DNA from: CALARM01 sp964431735
GTDB lineage: Bacteria; Vulcanimicrobiota; SpSt-956; JAKJGF01
DNA: 5,927 nt
NCBI GenBank assembly: GCA_964431735.1
Contig: CAYSLJ010000266.1
Location: forward strand, 1-5,927
Direction: 5' to 3'
A program made the position numbers and the translations under genes. The notes beneath the pieces were generated by a model, which searched no databases, had not been told where the DNA came from, and saw only the letters and a list, made by a program, of their open reading frames with translations. Shown here piece by piece: positions 1 to 5,475 of the stretch (position 1 is its first letter; every line of letters begins with the position of its first letter).

Positions 1-237
1 CGGGAGGAACAGATTCTCATTCTTCGTTGTGACCGAACCGGTCATAGCTGTTTTCGGGATTAAAAAATTACCGGGATTAAAAAATTCAAGTAAAGAATGT
101 ATGAAAATATGTGACGGCCATAACTTCGAATTTCATATGAAAACAATGAAAGACAGAATAAGTTATTACAGAAAAACCAGAAAAAATATTACATTTTATT
201 AAAAAATATCAAAGATAATTTCCACTTACGAAAAAAT
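1..237. other. AT-rich non-coding left flank
   Basis: No convincing gene is visible here. The stretch contains a short hairpin at 30-44 (arms TGACCG and CGGTCA, 3-nt loop), a tandem duplication of about 17 bp starting CGGGATTAAAAAATTA at 55-88, and a 12-bp palindrome TTTCATATGAAA at 131-142. The part from about 150 to 237 lies downstream of the minus-strand membrane-protein gene, but I see no G+C-rich hairpin with a T-tract that would serve as its terminator. Confidence 0.6.
55..88. repeat. Tandem 17-bp direct repeat (CGGGATTAAAAAATTA)
   Basis: Two adjacent copies of a 17-bp unit lie at 55-71 and 72-88 and differ only at the 3' end. The 16-mer GGGATTAAAAAATTAC of the first copy recurs exactly at 5598-5613, near the other end of the window and on the same strand. 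The motif is A-rich, so the low-complexity part could recur by chance, but the GGGATT edge is shared by all three copies. No function is recognised. Confidence 0.6.
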
Positions 238-780
238 CTATAAATAATCAAGCTCTGCAACAAGATTCTTATCAAATGTTTCAAATAATCTGTCATAGGC
301 CATTGTGATTCTTCTGCCTGTAAAAAAACTGTAAAAAAATAGACTCATAAGACCTGCACCAGAAAGGATCTGAACTACGGTACATATATTACCGACGAAC
401 CACATATAACCGGCATAAGGGGTAAAAGCAAGAACCCAGTAGAATAGATCTATAACAAAGGAAACAACAAGTAATATGATTAAAGGTCTCGCCACAGAGG
501 TAATCCTGTCTGCATTAATAAAGAGTTTTCTGTTGAAATCTTCTTTTAACTCCCTGTATCTTCTTCTTTCAATAAACTCAGAAGGTTCGGATTTTATACC
601 ACCTGCACCGGAGGGATTTTTCTCGAAAACTATATTTTTCACCATGAAATGTTCGGAAACATCTCCCTTTACTCCGGGAATATATGGCTTCTTTGCAACA
701 CCTTCGCCATGGACTGACAAAAACTCATCTGAATCTTTCTTGCAACATATATCTTTAAAAATTTTTCCTTCTTTAACCAC
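238..780 (-). CDS. Unrecognised protein with two C-terminal membrane helices
   Basis: I do not recognise this 180-residue protein. The N-terminal half (about 1-95) is soluble and charged, with a Cys-Cys pair at 12-13 and an Arg/Lys-rich stretch around 71-86 (ERRRYRELKEDFNRK). Two hydrophobic segments follow at about 99-119 and 126-153, joined by a short Thr-Pro-Tyr turn. Basic residues before the first helix and GRR after the second suggest a membrane hairpin with both termini in the cytoplasm. I chose the GTG at 780 as start. The frame opens at a GTG at 789, but that codon overlaps the Shine-Dalgarno AGGAG, whereas 780 sits 8 nt after it. The stop is TAG at 238-240. The gene has its own promoter (820-848), and a motif upstream of it resembles one at the PHA operon promoter, so a link to PHA metabolism is possible but inferred. 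Confidence 0.75.
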   Translation of the reverse strand: MVKEGKIFKDICCKKDSDEFLSVHGEGVAKKPYIPGVKGDVSEHFMVKNIVFEKNPSGAGGIKSEPSEFIERRRYRELKEDFNRKLFINADRITSVARPLIILLVVSFVIDLFYWVLAFTPYAGYMWFVGNICTVVQILSGAGLMSLFFYSFFTGRRITMAYDRLFETFDKNLVAELDYL

Positions 781-819
781 AAAAATCACTCCTTGAAATA
801 ATTTGTATTTTATAAATAC

Positions 820-848
820 ATAGTATTACAAAAATAATATCTTGTCAA
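820..848 (-). promoter_or_regulatory. Sigma-70 promoter of the membrane-protein gene
   Basis: On the minus strand a perfect -35 TTGACA (843-848) is followed after exactly 17 nt by TACTAT (820-825), one base off the TATAAT consensus at two positions at most. Transcription should start near 813, leaving about 33 nt of leader before the GTG start at 780. An AT-rich inverted repeat lies immediately upstream. Confidence 0.8.
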
Positions 849-852
849 TATA

Positions 853-870
853 TTTTCGCAAAATCGAAAA
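853..870. promoter_or_regulatory. Putative operator TTTTCG-N6-CGAAAA upstream of -35
   Basis: This is a perfect 6-bp inverted repeat, TTTTCG and CGAAAA, around the centre CAAAAT. It is centred about 13 bp upstream of the -35 box, near position -48 of the predicted transcript. A near-identical arrangement (TTTACG-CAAATG-CGAAAA) sits in the same place at the PHA operon promoter. The position fits an activator site or an upstream repressor site. The A-rich arms could also act partly as an UP element. The regulator is unknown. Confidence 0.5.
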
Positions 871-925
871 CTAAATACTAAATCTTTATTATATTACAAA
901 ACCCTTAAATAATAGTACAATAAAA

Positions 926-1058
926 ACAGGACTTACGCGAAAAACACATATGAATCAGTCATTGCGAGCGAAGCGAAGCAATCCCATTATTACAACAGAA
1001 ACTGTTGGGATTGCTTCGTCGCTCCGCTCCTCGCAATGACAAAATGCGTAACTCCTGT
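926..1058. repeat. MITE-like palindromic element with GATTGCTTCG/ATTGCGAG arms
   Basis: The outer ends form a 13-bp inverted repeat with one mismatch (926-938 ACAGGACTTACGC; 1046-1058 GCGTAACTCCTGT). Inside, a larger stem pairs 958-986 with 1006-1040 (GTCATTGCGAG ... AGCAATCCCA), with about 6 bases extra in the right arm. A small central hairpin, AACAG-AAA-CTGTT, lies at 994-1006. The whole element can fold into one long cruciform or RNA hairpin. From general knowledge, ATTGCGAGGAGCGAAGC-type palindromes are dispersed repeats in many unrelated bacterial genomes, and no transposase is encoded here. The right end abuts the T-tract of the PHA terminator. I see no clear target-site duplication because both flanks are A-rich. 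Confidence 0.75.
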
Positions 1059-1093
1059 AAAAAAAGTGAGAAGGAAAATTATTCCTTCTCACT
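1059..1093 (-). terminator. Rho-independent terminator of the PHA operon
   Basis: An 11-bp perfect stem (1066-1076 GTGAGAAGGAA with 1082-1092 TTCCTTCTCAC), extendable by one A-T pair, encloses a 5-nt loop. On the minus strand it is followed by seven T residues (1059-1065). It lies about 50 nt beyond the thiolase stop codon, the expected place for the end of the operon transcript. The T-tract is present only on the minus-strand side. Confidence 0.9.
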
Positions 1094-1145
1094 CTATAGA
1101 TTAAGTCTTAGACGAAATATTCTGGAGTCTTTATGATAAAATTAC

Positions 1146-2339
1146 TTATTTTACTCTTCTTAAAACACTTGCCAGGTTAGAAGCACCGCTTCCTCCTATA
1201 TTAAAGGTGAGACCCACTTCTGCTCCTTCTGCCTGAATACCGATAGCTTTCCCCATAAGCTGTTTTGCAATCAATACATGCATACTTACCCCTGTGGCTC
1301 CTACGGGATGTCCTTTTGCTTTGAGGCCGCCGCTCAGATTTACAGGCAGTTTTCCGCCGGGATAAATCATGCTCTGTTCATCTTCAAGGAGTTTCCATCC
1401 TTCACCGTCTCTGGCGAGGCCCATGGCTTCAAGTATGAGTATTTCCGTTATGGTGAAACAATCATGGACTTCTGCTACATTTATATCATTTATAGTGAGT
1501 CCTGCTTCGTCCAGAGCTTTAGAAATAGCCATTTTTCCGGCTTTGAGTGTATAATTTTCTCTTTTTGATAATTCAAGATAATCGGTTGTATGACCTATAC
1601 CTGCAAATTCTACAACTTTATCTTTCATCGATTTTGCTCTGTCAGTCGTTGTAAGGACAACAGCAGCAGCACCGTCTGACACGAGAGAACAATCATGAAG
1701 ATGAAAAAGTCCTGCAATCTGAACATTTTTTTCAGGAGGAAGATTTAATATATCCTTCCAGGTAAGATCTGAAGGCATATGGGCAAGGGGATTCGACTTT
1801 GCATTTTTATAGGCTTTAGCCGCAGACATGGCAAGCCATTTTCTCATCTGTTCATCTGTATATCCATAGTGTTCCTTATAGCCTGTTGCAAATTTAGCAA
1901 AAAGCCCCGGGAAGGTTTCACCTTTACTTCCTTCTGTAGGACAGTAGGAAGCCATGCCGAGAACTCTCATCATATCCCTTGTTTTAAGTTCAGTCATTTT
2001 CTCCGCACCTATAACAAGAACATTTTTATATCTTCCTGCGAGTATGGAATAAACCCCTTCATAAACAGCAGCAGAAGAAGAAGCACAGGCGTCTTCCACT
2101 TTTGTTACAGGTTTAAAACGAAGCTCAGGGTGAATATCTATTGCTACAGGAGCAAGATGTTCCTGGCCGTTAAAACCGCCTGAGCTGAAATTTCCGACAT
2201 ATATGGCATCGATATCTGCCGGTTTCAACCCGGAATCCTCTATAGCACCTTTACCTGCTTCTATTATGAGATCATAGATAGATTTACCTTCAAGTTTACC
2301 AAATTTTGAATTATATGTTCCAAGAATACTTACGTTCAT
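1146..2339 (-). CDS. SCP-x-type thiolase (acetyl-CoA acetyltransferase)
   Basis: This 397-residue thiolase probably condenses two acetyl-CoA into acetoacetyl-CoA, the first step of PHB synthesis. Cys85 in EDACASSS is the expected acyl-accepting nucleophile. HDCF at 292-295 and GHP at 343-345 (GGLKAKGHPVGATG) complete the active-site loops. The second catalytic Cys of PhaA-type biosynthetic thiolases (the C-terminal CxG) is absent: that loop reads FNIGGSGAS. This is the SCP-x/SCP2-thiolase pattern, in which the Cys of HDCF is thought to take that role. I chose the ATG at 2339, preceded by GAGAGGAGA at good spacing. The frame runs on to 2417, but that extension translates the heptamer repeat and has no ribosome site. 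It is the last gene of the operon. Archaeal relatives often need a DUF35 partner, and none is encoded here. Substrate range is inferred from context. Confidence 0.87.
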   Translation of the reverse strand: MNVSILGTYNSKFGKLEGKSIYDLIIEAGKGAIEDSGLKPADIDAIYVGNFSSGGFNGQEHLAPVAIDIHPELRFKPVTKVEDACASSSAAVYEGVYSILAGRYKNVLVIGAEKMTELKTRDMMRVLGMASYCPTEGSKGETFPGLFAKFATGYKEHYGYTDEQMRKWLAMSAAKAYKNAKSNPLAHMPSDLTWKDILNLPPEKNVQIAGLFHLHDCSLVSDGAAAVVLTTTDRAKSMKDKVVEFAGIGHTTDYLELSKRENYTLKAGKMAISKALDEAGLTINDINVAEVHDCFTITEILILEAMGLARDGEGWKLLEDEQSMIYPGGKLPVNLSGGLKAKGHPVGATGVSMHVLIAKQLMGKAIGIQAEGAEVGLTFNIGGSGASNLASVLRRVK

Positions 2340-2361
2340 GTCTCTTTCTCCTCTCAATGTT

Positions 2362-2390
2362 CGTGACGCGTGACGCGTGACGCGTGACGG
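2362..2390. repeat. GTGACGC heptamer array 1 (about 4 units)
   Basis: Four head-to-tail GTGACGC units lie in the 91-bp spacer between the phaE-like gene and the thiolase, upstream of the thiolase ribosome site. The last unit runs into GTGACGGGA (2384-2392), which pairs perfectly with TCCCGTCAC at 2405-2413, giving a 9-bp hairpin with a 12-nt loop. Units read GTGACGC on the plus strand, the same as array 3 and opposite to array 2. Confidence 0.9.
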
Positions 2391-2430
2391 GATTATAGTT
2401 GTGTTCCCGTCACACATAACTCGCAGGTCA

Positions 2431-2817
2431 TCATTTTTTATTTTCTAATTCTGTTATTTTCTTTTCCAGTTCTTCAATTTTATCGTCCAGATAATTAATT
2501 CTCTGTGAAAGCTCGTCTATATCGCCATGAGTGGGAAGTTTCATATTTTTCATATAATGTTCCGTCATTTCGTGAAACATTTTCTGAAAACCTGTTGAAG
2601 TTTTAAATATTTTCCAGCTATATCCTGCAAACCCCGGCATTCTCATGATTTTTTCCACCATATCGCCGGTCTGTTTAAGCCACTCGCCATAAAATTTTTC
2701 ATATGTTTCAGGTTTCCATGCCCCGGTGGCGAGTCCCATAGAACTTTTCATCATGTTCACATTAAAATCAACCCATGATGAGTAAAAATCTTTAAAAAAA
2801 TTAGCACTGTCACTCAT
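2431..2817 (-). CDS. phaE: Short PhaE-like PHA synthase subunit
   Basis: The protein has 128 residues. The segment from about 36 to 97 (KPETYEKFYGEWLKQTGDM, then RMPGFAGYSWKIFKTS and NMKLPT) resembles the C-terminal part of PhaE, the non-catalytic partner that class III PhaC needs for activity. It ends in an unbroken coiled coil with a/d residues I100, L103, I107, L110, I114, L117, I121 and L124. Classical PhaE is roughly 40 kDa, so this protein keeps only the C-terminal portion. It has a normal ATG at 2817 with GGAG about 9 nt upstream and no sign of frame damage, so it looks like a compact form rather than a pseudogene. It is separated from phaC by the reductase gene, whereas phaC and phaE are usually adjacent. 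It could instead be a PhaR-like or phasin-like accessory protein. The family assignment rests on recalled motif similarity. Confidence 0.68.
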   Translation of the reverse strand: MSDSANFFKDFYSSWVDFNVNMMKSSMGLATGAWKPETYEKFYGEWLKQTGDMVEKIMRMPGFAGYSWKIFKTSTGFQKMFHEMTEHYMKNMKLPTHGDIDELSQRINYLDDKIEELEKKITELENKK

Positions 2818-2846
2818 TAATTTATCTCCTTTATTTCCATACCATC

Positions 2847-2878
2847 CACGCGTTACGCGTCACGCGTTACGCGTCACG
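2847..2878. repeat. Heptamer array 2, inverted (GCGTCAC/GCGTTAC)
   Basis: About four and a half 7-bp units alternate CACGCGT and TACGCGT. This orientation is opposite to arrays 1 and 3. The array ends 3 bp from the reductase stop codon and fills the 64-bp spacer up to the ribosome site of the phaE-like gene. Its segment 2856-2878 is the exact reverse complement of 3696-3718 in array 3, a 23-bp perfect inverted repeat. Confidence 0.9.
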
Positions 2879-2881
2879 TCC

Positions 2882-3664
2882 TTAATTTCCATGTCTCAAA
2901 CCGCCGTTTACATCGATTGTTATACCGTGGATTGCTTCATTTTTAATACAGAATTTTACCGTATCCGCTATTTCAGACGGCTCTATAAGTCTTCCTATAG
3001 GCACATCCTTAAGTATTGCATCCAGGGCTTTCTGATTCATTCCCTTTACCATGGGAGTCGCCACAAATCCCGGCGCAATACATACACATCTTATGCCCTT
3101 TATATTTCTCCTGTGAAATTCACTGCATATAACCTTTGGCATAATATCAACTGCTGCCTTTGTGGAAGAATAATTAATCTGACCTGCCACACCTGCCCTG
3201 TTCACAGAGGATACAGTAAAGAGAATTCCATGAAATCCTCCGTTTATCATTCTTTCCGTTGCTTCTCTTATGGTAAGAAAGGTTCCTGTAAGATTTACAT
3301 CCACAACCTGTTTGAAAGCATCCAGACTCATGGTACGTTTTACTTTACCTGTTTCCTTATCAGTAGAAGCAAGTAGAGAATCTTTTATAATGCCGGCACT
3401 GGGGAAAACCACATTTATTTCACCGAATTCTTTTACAGTTCTGTCCATAAGTTCTGCAACGTGCTTTTCATCTGTTACATTACAGAGTGTTCCTATGGCA
3501 GTTCCTCCTGCTTCTCTTATTTCCCTTACAACTCTTTCTATATGTTCTTCACTGAGATCACCGATAGAAACCTTCATGCCTTCCAGGGCAAGATCCTTTG
3601 CAAGGGTTTCTCCTATACCGTTTGCTCCGCCTGTAATGACTGCAACTTTTCCTCTGAGTTCCAT
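2882..3664 (-). CDS. SDR-family acetoacetyl-CoA reductase (PhaB/FabG-like)
   Basis: This 260-residue short-chain dehydrogenase probably reduces acetoacetyl-CoA to (R)-3-hydroxybutyryl-CoA, the monomer for the adjacent PHA synthase. The Rossmann motif TGGANGIG is at 11-18, PSAG (usually NAG-type) at 88-91, and the catalytic set is N124, S152, Y165 and K169 (YSSTK). The IAPGFVATPM stretch follows at 196-205. Asp36 at the end of the second strand (GDLSEE) is the classical marker for NAD(H) rather than NADP(H), unlike typical NADPH-dependent PhaB. Relative to E. coli FabG there is an insertion of about ten residues around 101-113 (DKETGKVKR). The start ATG at 3664 has AAGGAGAT upstream. It lies between phaC and the phaE-like gene, and heptamer arrays flank both of its ends. 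A 3-oxoacyl-ACP reductase or 3-hydroxybutyrate dehydrogenase role is possible, but the operon favours PHA synthesis. Confidence 0.85.
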   Translation of the reverse strand: MELRGKVAVITGGANGIGETLAKDLALEGMKVSIGDLSEEHIERVVREIREAGGTAIGTLCNVTDEKHVAELMDRTVKEFGEINVVFPSAGIIKDSLLASTDKETGKVKRTMSLDAFKQVVDVNLTGTFLTIREATERMINGGFHGILFTVSSVNRAGVAGQINYSSTKAAVDIMPKVICSEFHRRNIKGIRCVCIAPGFVATPMVKGMNQKALDAILKDVPIGRLIEPSEIADTVKFCIKNEAIHGITIDVNGGLRHGN

Positions 3665-3688
3665 AAAATTTACATCTCCTTTTTTATT

Positions 3689-3718
3689 CGTGACGCGTGA
3701 CGCGTAACGCGTGACGCG
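3689..3718. repeat. GTGACGC heptamer array 3 (4 units, one GTAACGC)
   Basis: Four units (GTGACGC twice, GTAACGC, GTGACGC) lie in the 80-bp spacer between phaC and the reductase gene, upstream of the reductase ribosome site. Orientation matches array 1. The last 23 bp (3696-3718) are exactly inverted relative to array 2 at 2856-2878, so the two arrays frame the reductase gene. Confidence 0.9.
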
Positions 3719-3744
3719 AAACAGTTATATTTAAACAAAAATTC

Positions 3745-4863
3745 TCACGATCTTTTTGCCATCCATTCGACAGCCTTCGGCCAGAGTTTCTTTAAAGCCT
3801 TGCCGCTTACGGAAAGGCCTATATGGCCTGCAGGAGCAGTCAATAATTCTTTATCTTTACTGCTTATATGTTCTCCTGCAGGAAGACTTGACGACGGGGG
3901 AACAGATGTGTCCTGCTCTGCTACTATATTAAGGAAAGGACATTTTATCTTTTTGAGATCAACTTTTTTATCACCCAGGACAAACCGGTTTTGAGGCAGA
4001 AGATTCTGCTGAAAACAATAAGTCATAAATTCAGTATATGCTCTTCCGGGAACATCTACTGTATCATTGATCCATTTTTCCATGGCAAGGAAGAGTTCTA
4101 CAAACTTATCATCCTCCACACCCTTAAAAAAGCCTGTCACCTTATCTAAAATTCCCAGGGGATTCAATGCAAGGAAAGATGAGGCCAGAAGCCATCCGGG
4201 GCAATTACTGTATTTTTCCGCAATCTCATGAACAGGCATTTCTCTGGCCCATTTAAAAAGGATTCCTTCATCTTTACTGCAATCAAAAGGTGTGGCCATA
4301 AGGATTAAATTCTTAATTTTTTCCTGATGCAGAGCAGTATAAAGTAAAGAAAAAGTTCCTCCCATACAGTAACCGAGCAGGGTTATCTTATCACTTCCGC
4401 TTATTTCTCTTACCTTATCAACCATCCTGTCCAGATAAAAATTTATATAAATATCAAGACCGTTTTTACTGTCACTGTCAGTGGGAGTGCCCCAGTCTAT
4501 AAGGTAAACATCAAAACCGCTGTTAACAAGAACTTCCACAATGCTTCTCCCCGGCAACAAATCCACTATATAAGGTTTGTTTACAAGGGCATAACTTATA
4601 AGAACAGGAGTTTTATATATCTGTTCTCTGACGGGGCTGTATCTTATTAATTTAACCTTATGTTTTCTGTAGACTATCTGTGAAGGGGTCTGGCCGACTT
4701 TAATGTCGGGCGGGGATAAAAGTAATTCGTTAAATCTGACAAATCTTCTGACATTATCAGAAGTTTTCTCAACTATATCTTTCTGTGTATTCATTACTTC
4801 TTCCATAAAAGACATAATCATATTAAAAATTGAGAGATGACCGGTATGTTTCATACCATTCAT
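3745..4863 (-). CDS. phaC: Class III-like PHA synthase catalytic subunit PhaC
   Basis: This is the polymerase that joins (R)-3-hydroxyacyl-CoA units at the surface of the PHA granule and releases CoA. It has 372 residues, the size of class III (and IV) PhaC (about 350-370) rather than class I/II (about 560-600). The alpha/beta-hydrolase core carries the modified lipase box GYCMGG with nucleophile Cys166, then Asp318 in AEQDTSVPP and His347 in PAGHIG. Other family marks are GQTP (57-60), LIDWGTPT (121-128) and W264 in EKWINDTVDVPGRAY. The ATG at 4863 is preceded by AGAGGTGA, and the phasin gene stops only 19 bp upstream, so translation is probably coupled. Several further Met codons (residues 4, 15, 17, 20, 24) leave the exact start slightly open. 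Class III enzymes need PhaE; the candidate partner lies two genes downstream. Confidence 0.95.
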   Translation of the reverse strand: MNGMKHTGHLSIFNMIMSFMEEVMNTQKDIVEKTSDNVRRFVRFNELLLSPPDIKVGQTPSQIVYRKHKVKLIRYSPVREQIYKTPVLISYALVNKPYIVDLLPGRSIVEVLVNSGFDVYLIDWGTPTDSDSKNGLDIYINFYLDRMVDKVREISGSDKITLLGYCMGGTFSLLYTALHQEKIKNLILMATPFDCSKDEGILFKWAREMPVHEIAEKYSNCPGWLLASSFLALNPLGILDKVTGFFKGVEDDKFVELFLAMEKWINDTVDVPGRAYTEFMTYCFQQNLLPQNRFVLGDKKVDLKKIKCPFLNIVAEQDTSVPPSSSLPAGEHISSKDKELLTAPAGHIGLSVSGKALKKLWPKAVEWMAKRS

Positions 4864-4882
4864 CTCTCATGTTCACCTCTCA

Positions 4883-5380
4883 TTATTTTGCTTTATTCAT
4901 TTCACCGAGTTTTTTAGAAAATTCTTCCATATTTTTTGAAGATTTTTTAAAGGTATCGAACATAAAATCAATGCTTTTTTCCTGATTGGATTTAAAAGTA
5001 TCGGAAAATTCCTGCATTTTTTTCTGAAATTCATCGAAATTTTCCTTCCAGAGTTTCTCCATTTCATCTCTGAAATGGCTATTTGTTATACTGTATTTTT
5101 CAAAAAGACCCTTCATGGTTTCAAGACCCTTTTCTCTGTTATCAGAGTAAAATCTGGAAACTTTTACTAAATTATCCATATATGCATCTACATTCTTTTT
5201 TGTATGAGCTTCCATTTCTTTCTGAACTTCCAGGGTATTTTTAATATTTGTTTCCATCATTTCTTTAAGCATTGCAGCAAATCCTTCCTGAAACTGCTGA
5301 CTGGAGCCGAGAGAATTTTTATAGGCCTCCATAACCATATTTGACATATCATTCCAGTAATTTAACTGTGTGTTGAACAT
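4883..5380 (-). CDS. Phasin-like PHA granule protein
   Basis: This 165-residue protein is probably a phasin, which coats PHA granules, limits their coalescence and can stimulate the synthase. It contains no Cys and no Pro and is rich in Met, Lys, Glu and Phe. It reads as long amphipathic helices almost throughout (for example 33-70 and 105-162) with no signal peptide or membrane segment. These are phasin hallmarks, but phasins diverge so fast that the call leans on context: first gene of the operon and only 19 bp before phaC. The start ATG at 5380 has an ideal AAGGAGGAA (5387-5395), the strongest ribosome site in the window, which fits an abundant structural protein. An alternative is a PhaE/PhaR-type synthase subunit, which would give phaC an adjacent partner. 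Confidence 0.75.
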   Translation of the reverse strand: MFNTQLNYWNDMSNMVMEAYKNSLGSSQQFQEGFAAMLKEMMETNIKNTLEVQKEMEAHTKKNVDAYMDNLVKVSRFYSDNREKGLETMKGLFEKYSITNSHFRDEMEKLWKENFDEFQKKMQEFSDTFKSNQEKSIDFMFDTFKKSSKNMEEFSKKLGEMNKAK

Positions 5381-5421
5381 TTTTTGTTCCTCCTTGTTTT
5401 CATTTATTATCTAATGTCATC

Positions 5422-5450
5422 ATATTACATCAACTAAATGAAATTGTCAA
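5422..5450 (-). promoter_or_regulatory. Sigma-70 promoter of the PHA operon
   Basis: On the minus strand a consensus TTGACA (5445-5450) is followed after exactly 17 nt by TAATAT (5422-5427). Transcription is expected near 5415, giving a leader of about 35 nt before the phasin ATG at 5380. It is the only strong promoter I see for the five genes, whose shared terminator is at 1059-1093. Confidence 0.85.
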
Positions 5451-5455
5451 TAGTT

Positions 5456-5475
5456 TTTTACGCAAATGCGAAAAA
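5456..5475. promoter_or_regulatory. Putative operator TTTACG-N6-CGAAAA upstream of -35
   Basis: This is an inverted repeat of TTTACG and CGAAAA around CAAATG; the core also reads CGCA-AA-TGCG. It is centred about 15 bp upstream of the PHA -35 box, near -50. It matches the element at 853-870 in arm sequence, 6-bp centre length and position. The core has a GCA/TGC symmetry loosely like sites of the PHA repressor PhaR, but the second copy lacks it, so no regulator is named. Confidence 0.5.

Larger units (their letters stand above)
790..1145. other. Intergenic region between PHA operon and membrane-protein gene
   Basis: There is no gene in this 356-bp gap. From left to right it holds the leader, promoter and putative operator of the membrane-protein gene (790-870), an AT-rich spacer (871-925), a 133-bp palindromic mobile-type repeat (926-1058), the PHA operon terminator (1059-1093) and about 50 bp of trailer after the thiolase stop codon. 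Confidence 0.75.

Noticed and set aside
781..789. GTG at 789 as start of the membrane-protein gene
   Set aside because: That codon overlaps the AGGAG ribosome site itself. The in-frame GTG at 780 lies 8 nt downstream of it, the normal spacing.
476..796. Plus-strand open frame opposite the membrane-protein gene
   Set aside because: It overlaps the minus-strand gene almost fully and has no ribosome site or promoter. The minus-strand frame has a consensus promoter and Shine-Dalgarno.
2340..2417. Longer thiolase start at 2417
   Set aside because: The extra residues are encoded by the heptamer array, there is no Shine-Dalgarno at 2417, and a good one (GAGAGGAGA) precedes the ATG at 2339. The MNVSILGTYNSKFG start fits the family.
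2891..3707. Plus-strand open frames opposite the reductase gene
   Set aside because: They are antisense shadows of a clear SDR gene with all catalytic residues. They have no ribosome sites and no recognisable domains.
2362..3718. CRISPR-like interpretation of the repeated arrays
   Set aside because: Units are 7 bp and directly abutting, with no spacers, and no cas gene is present. They are short tandem repeats.
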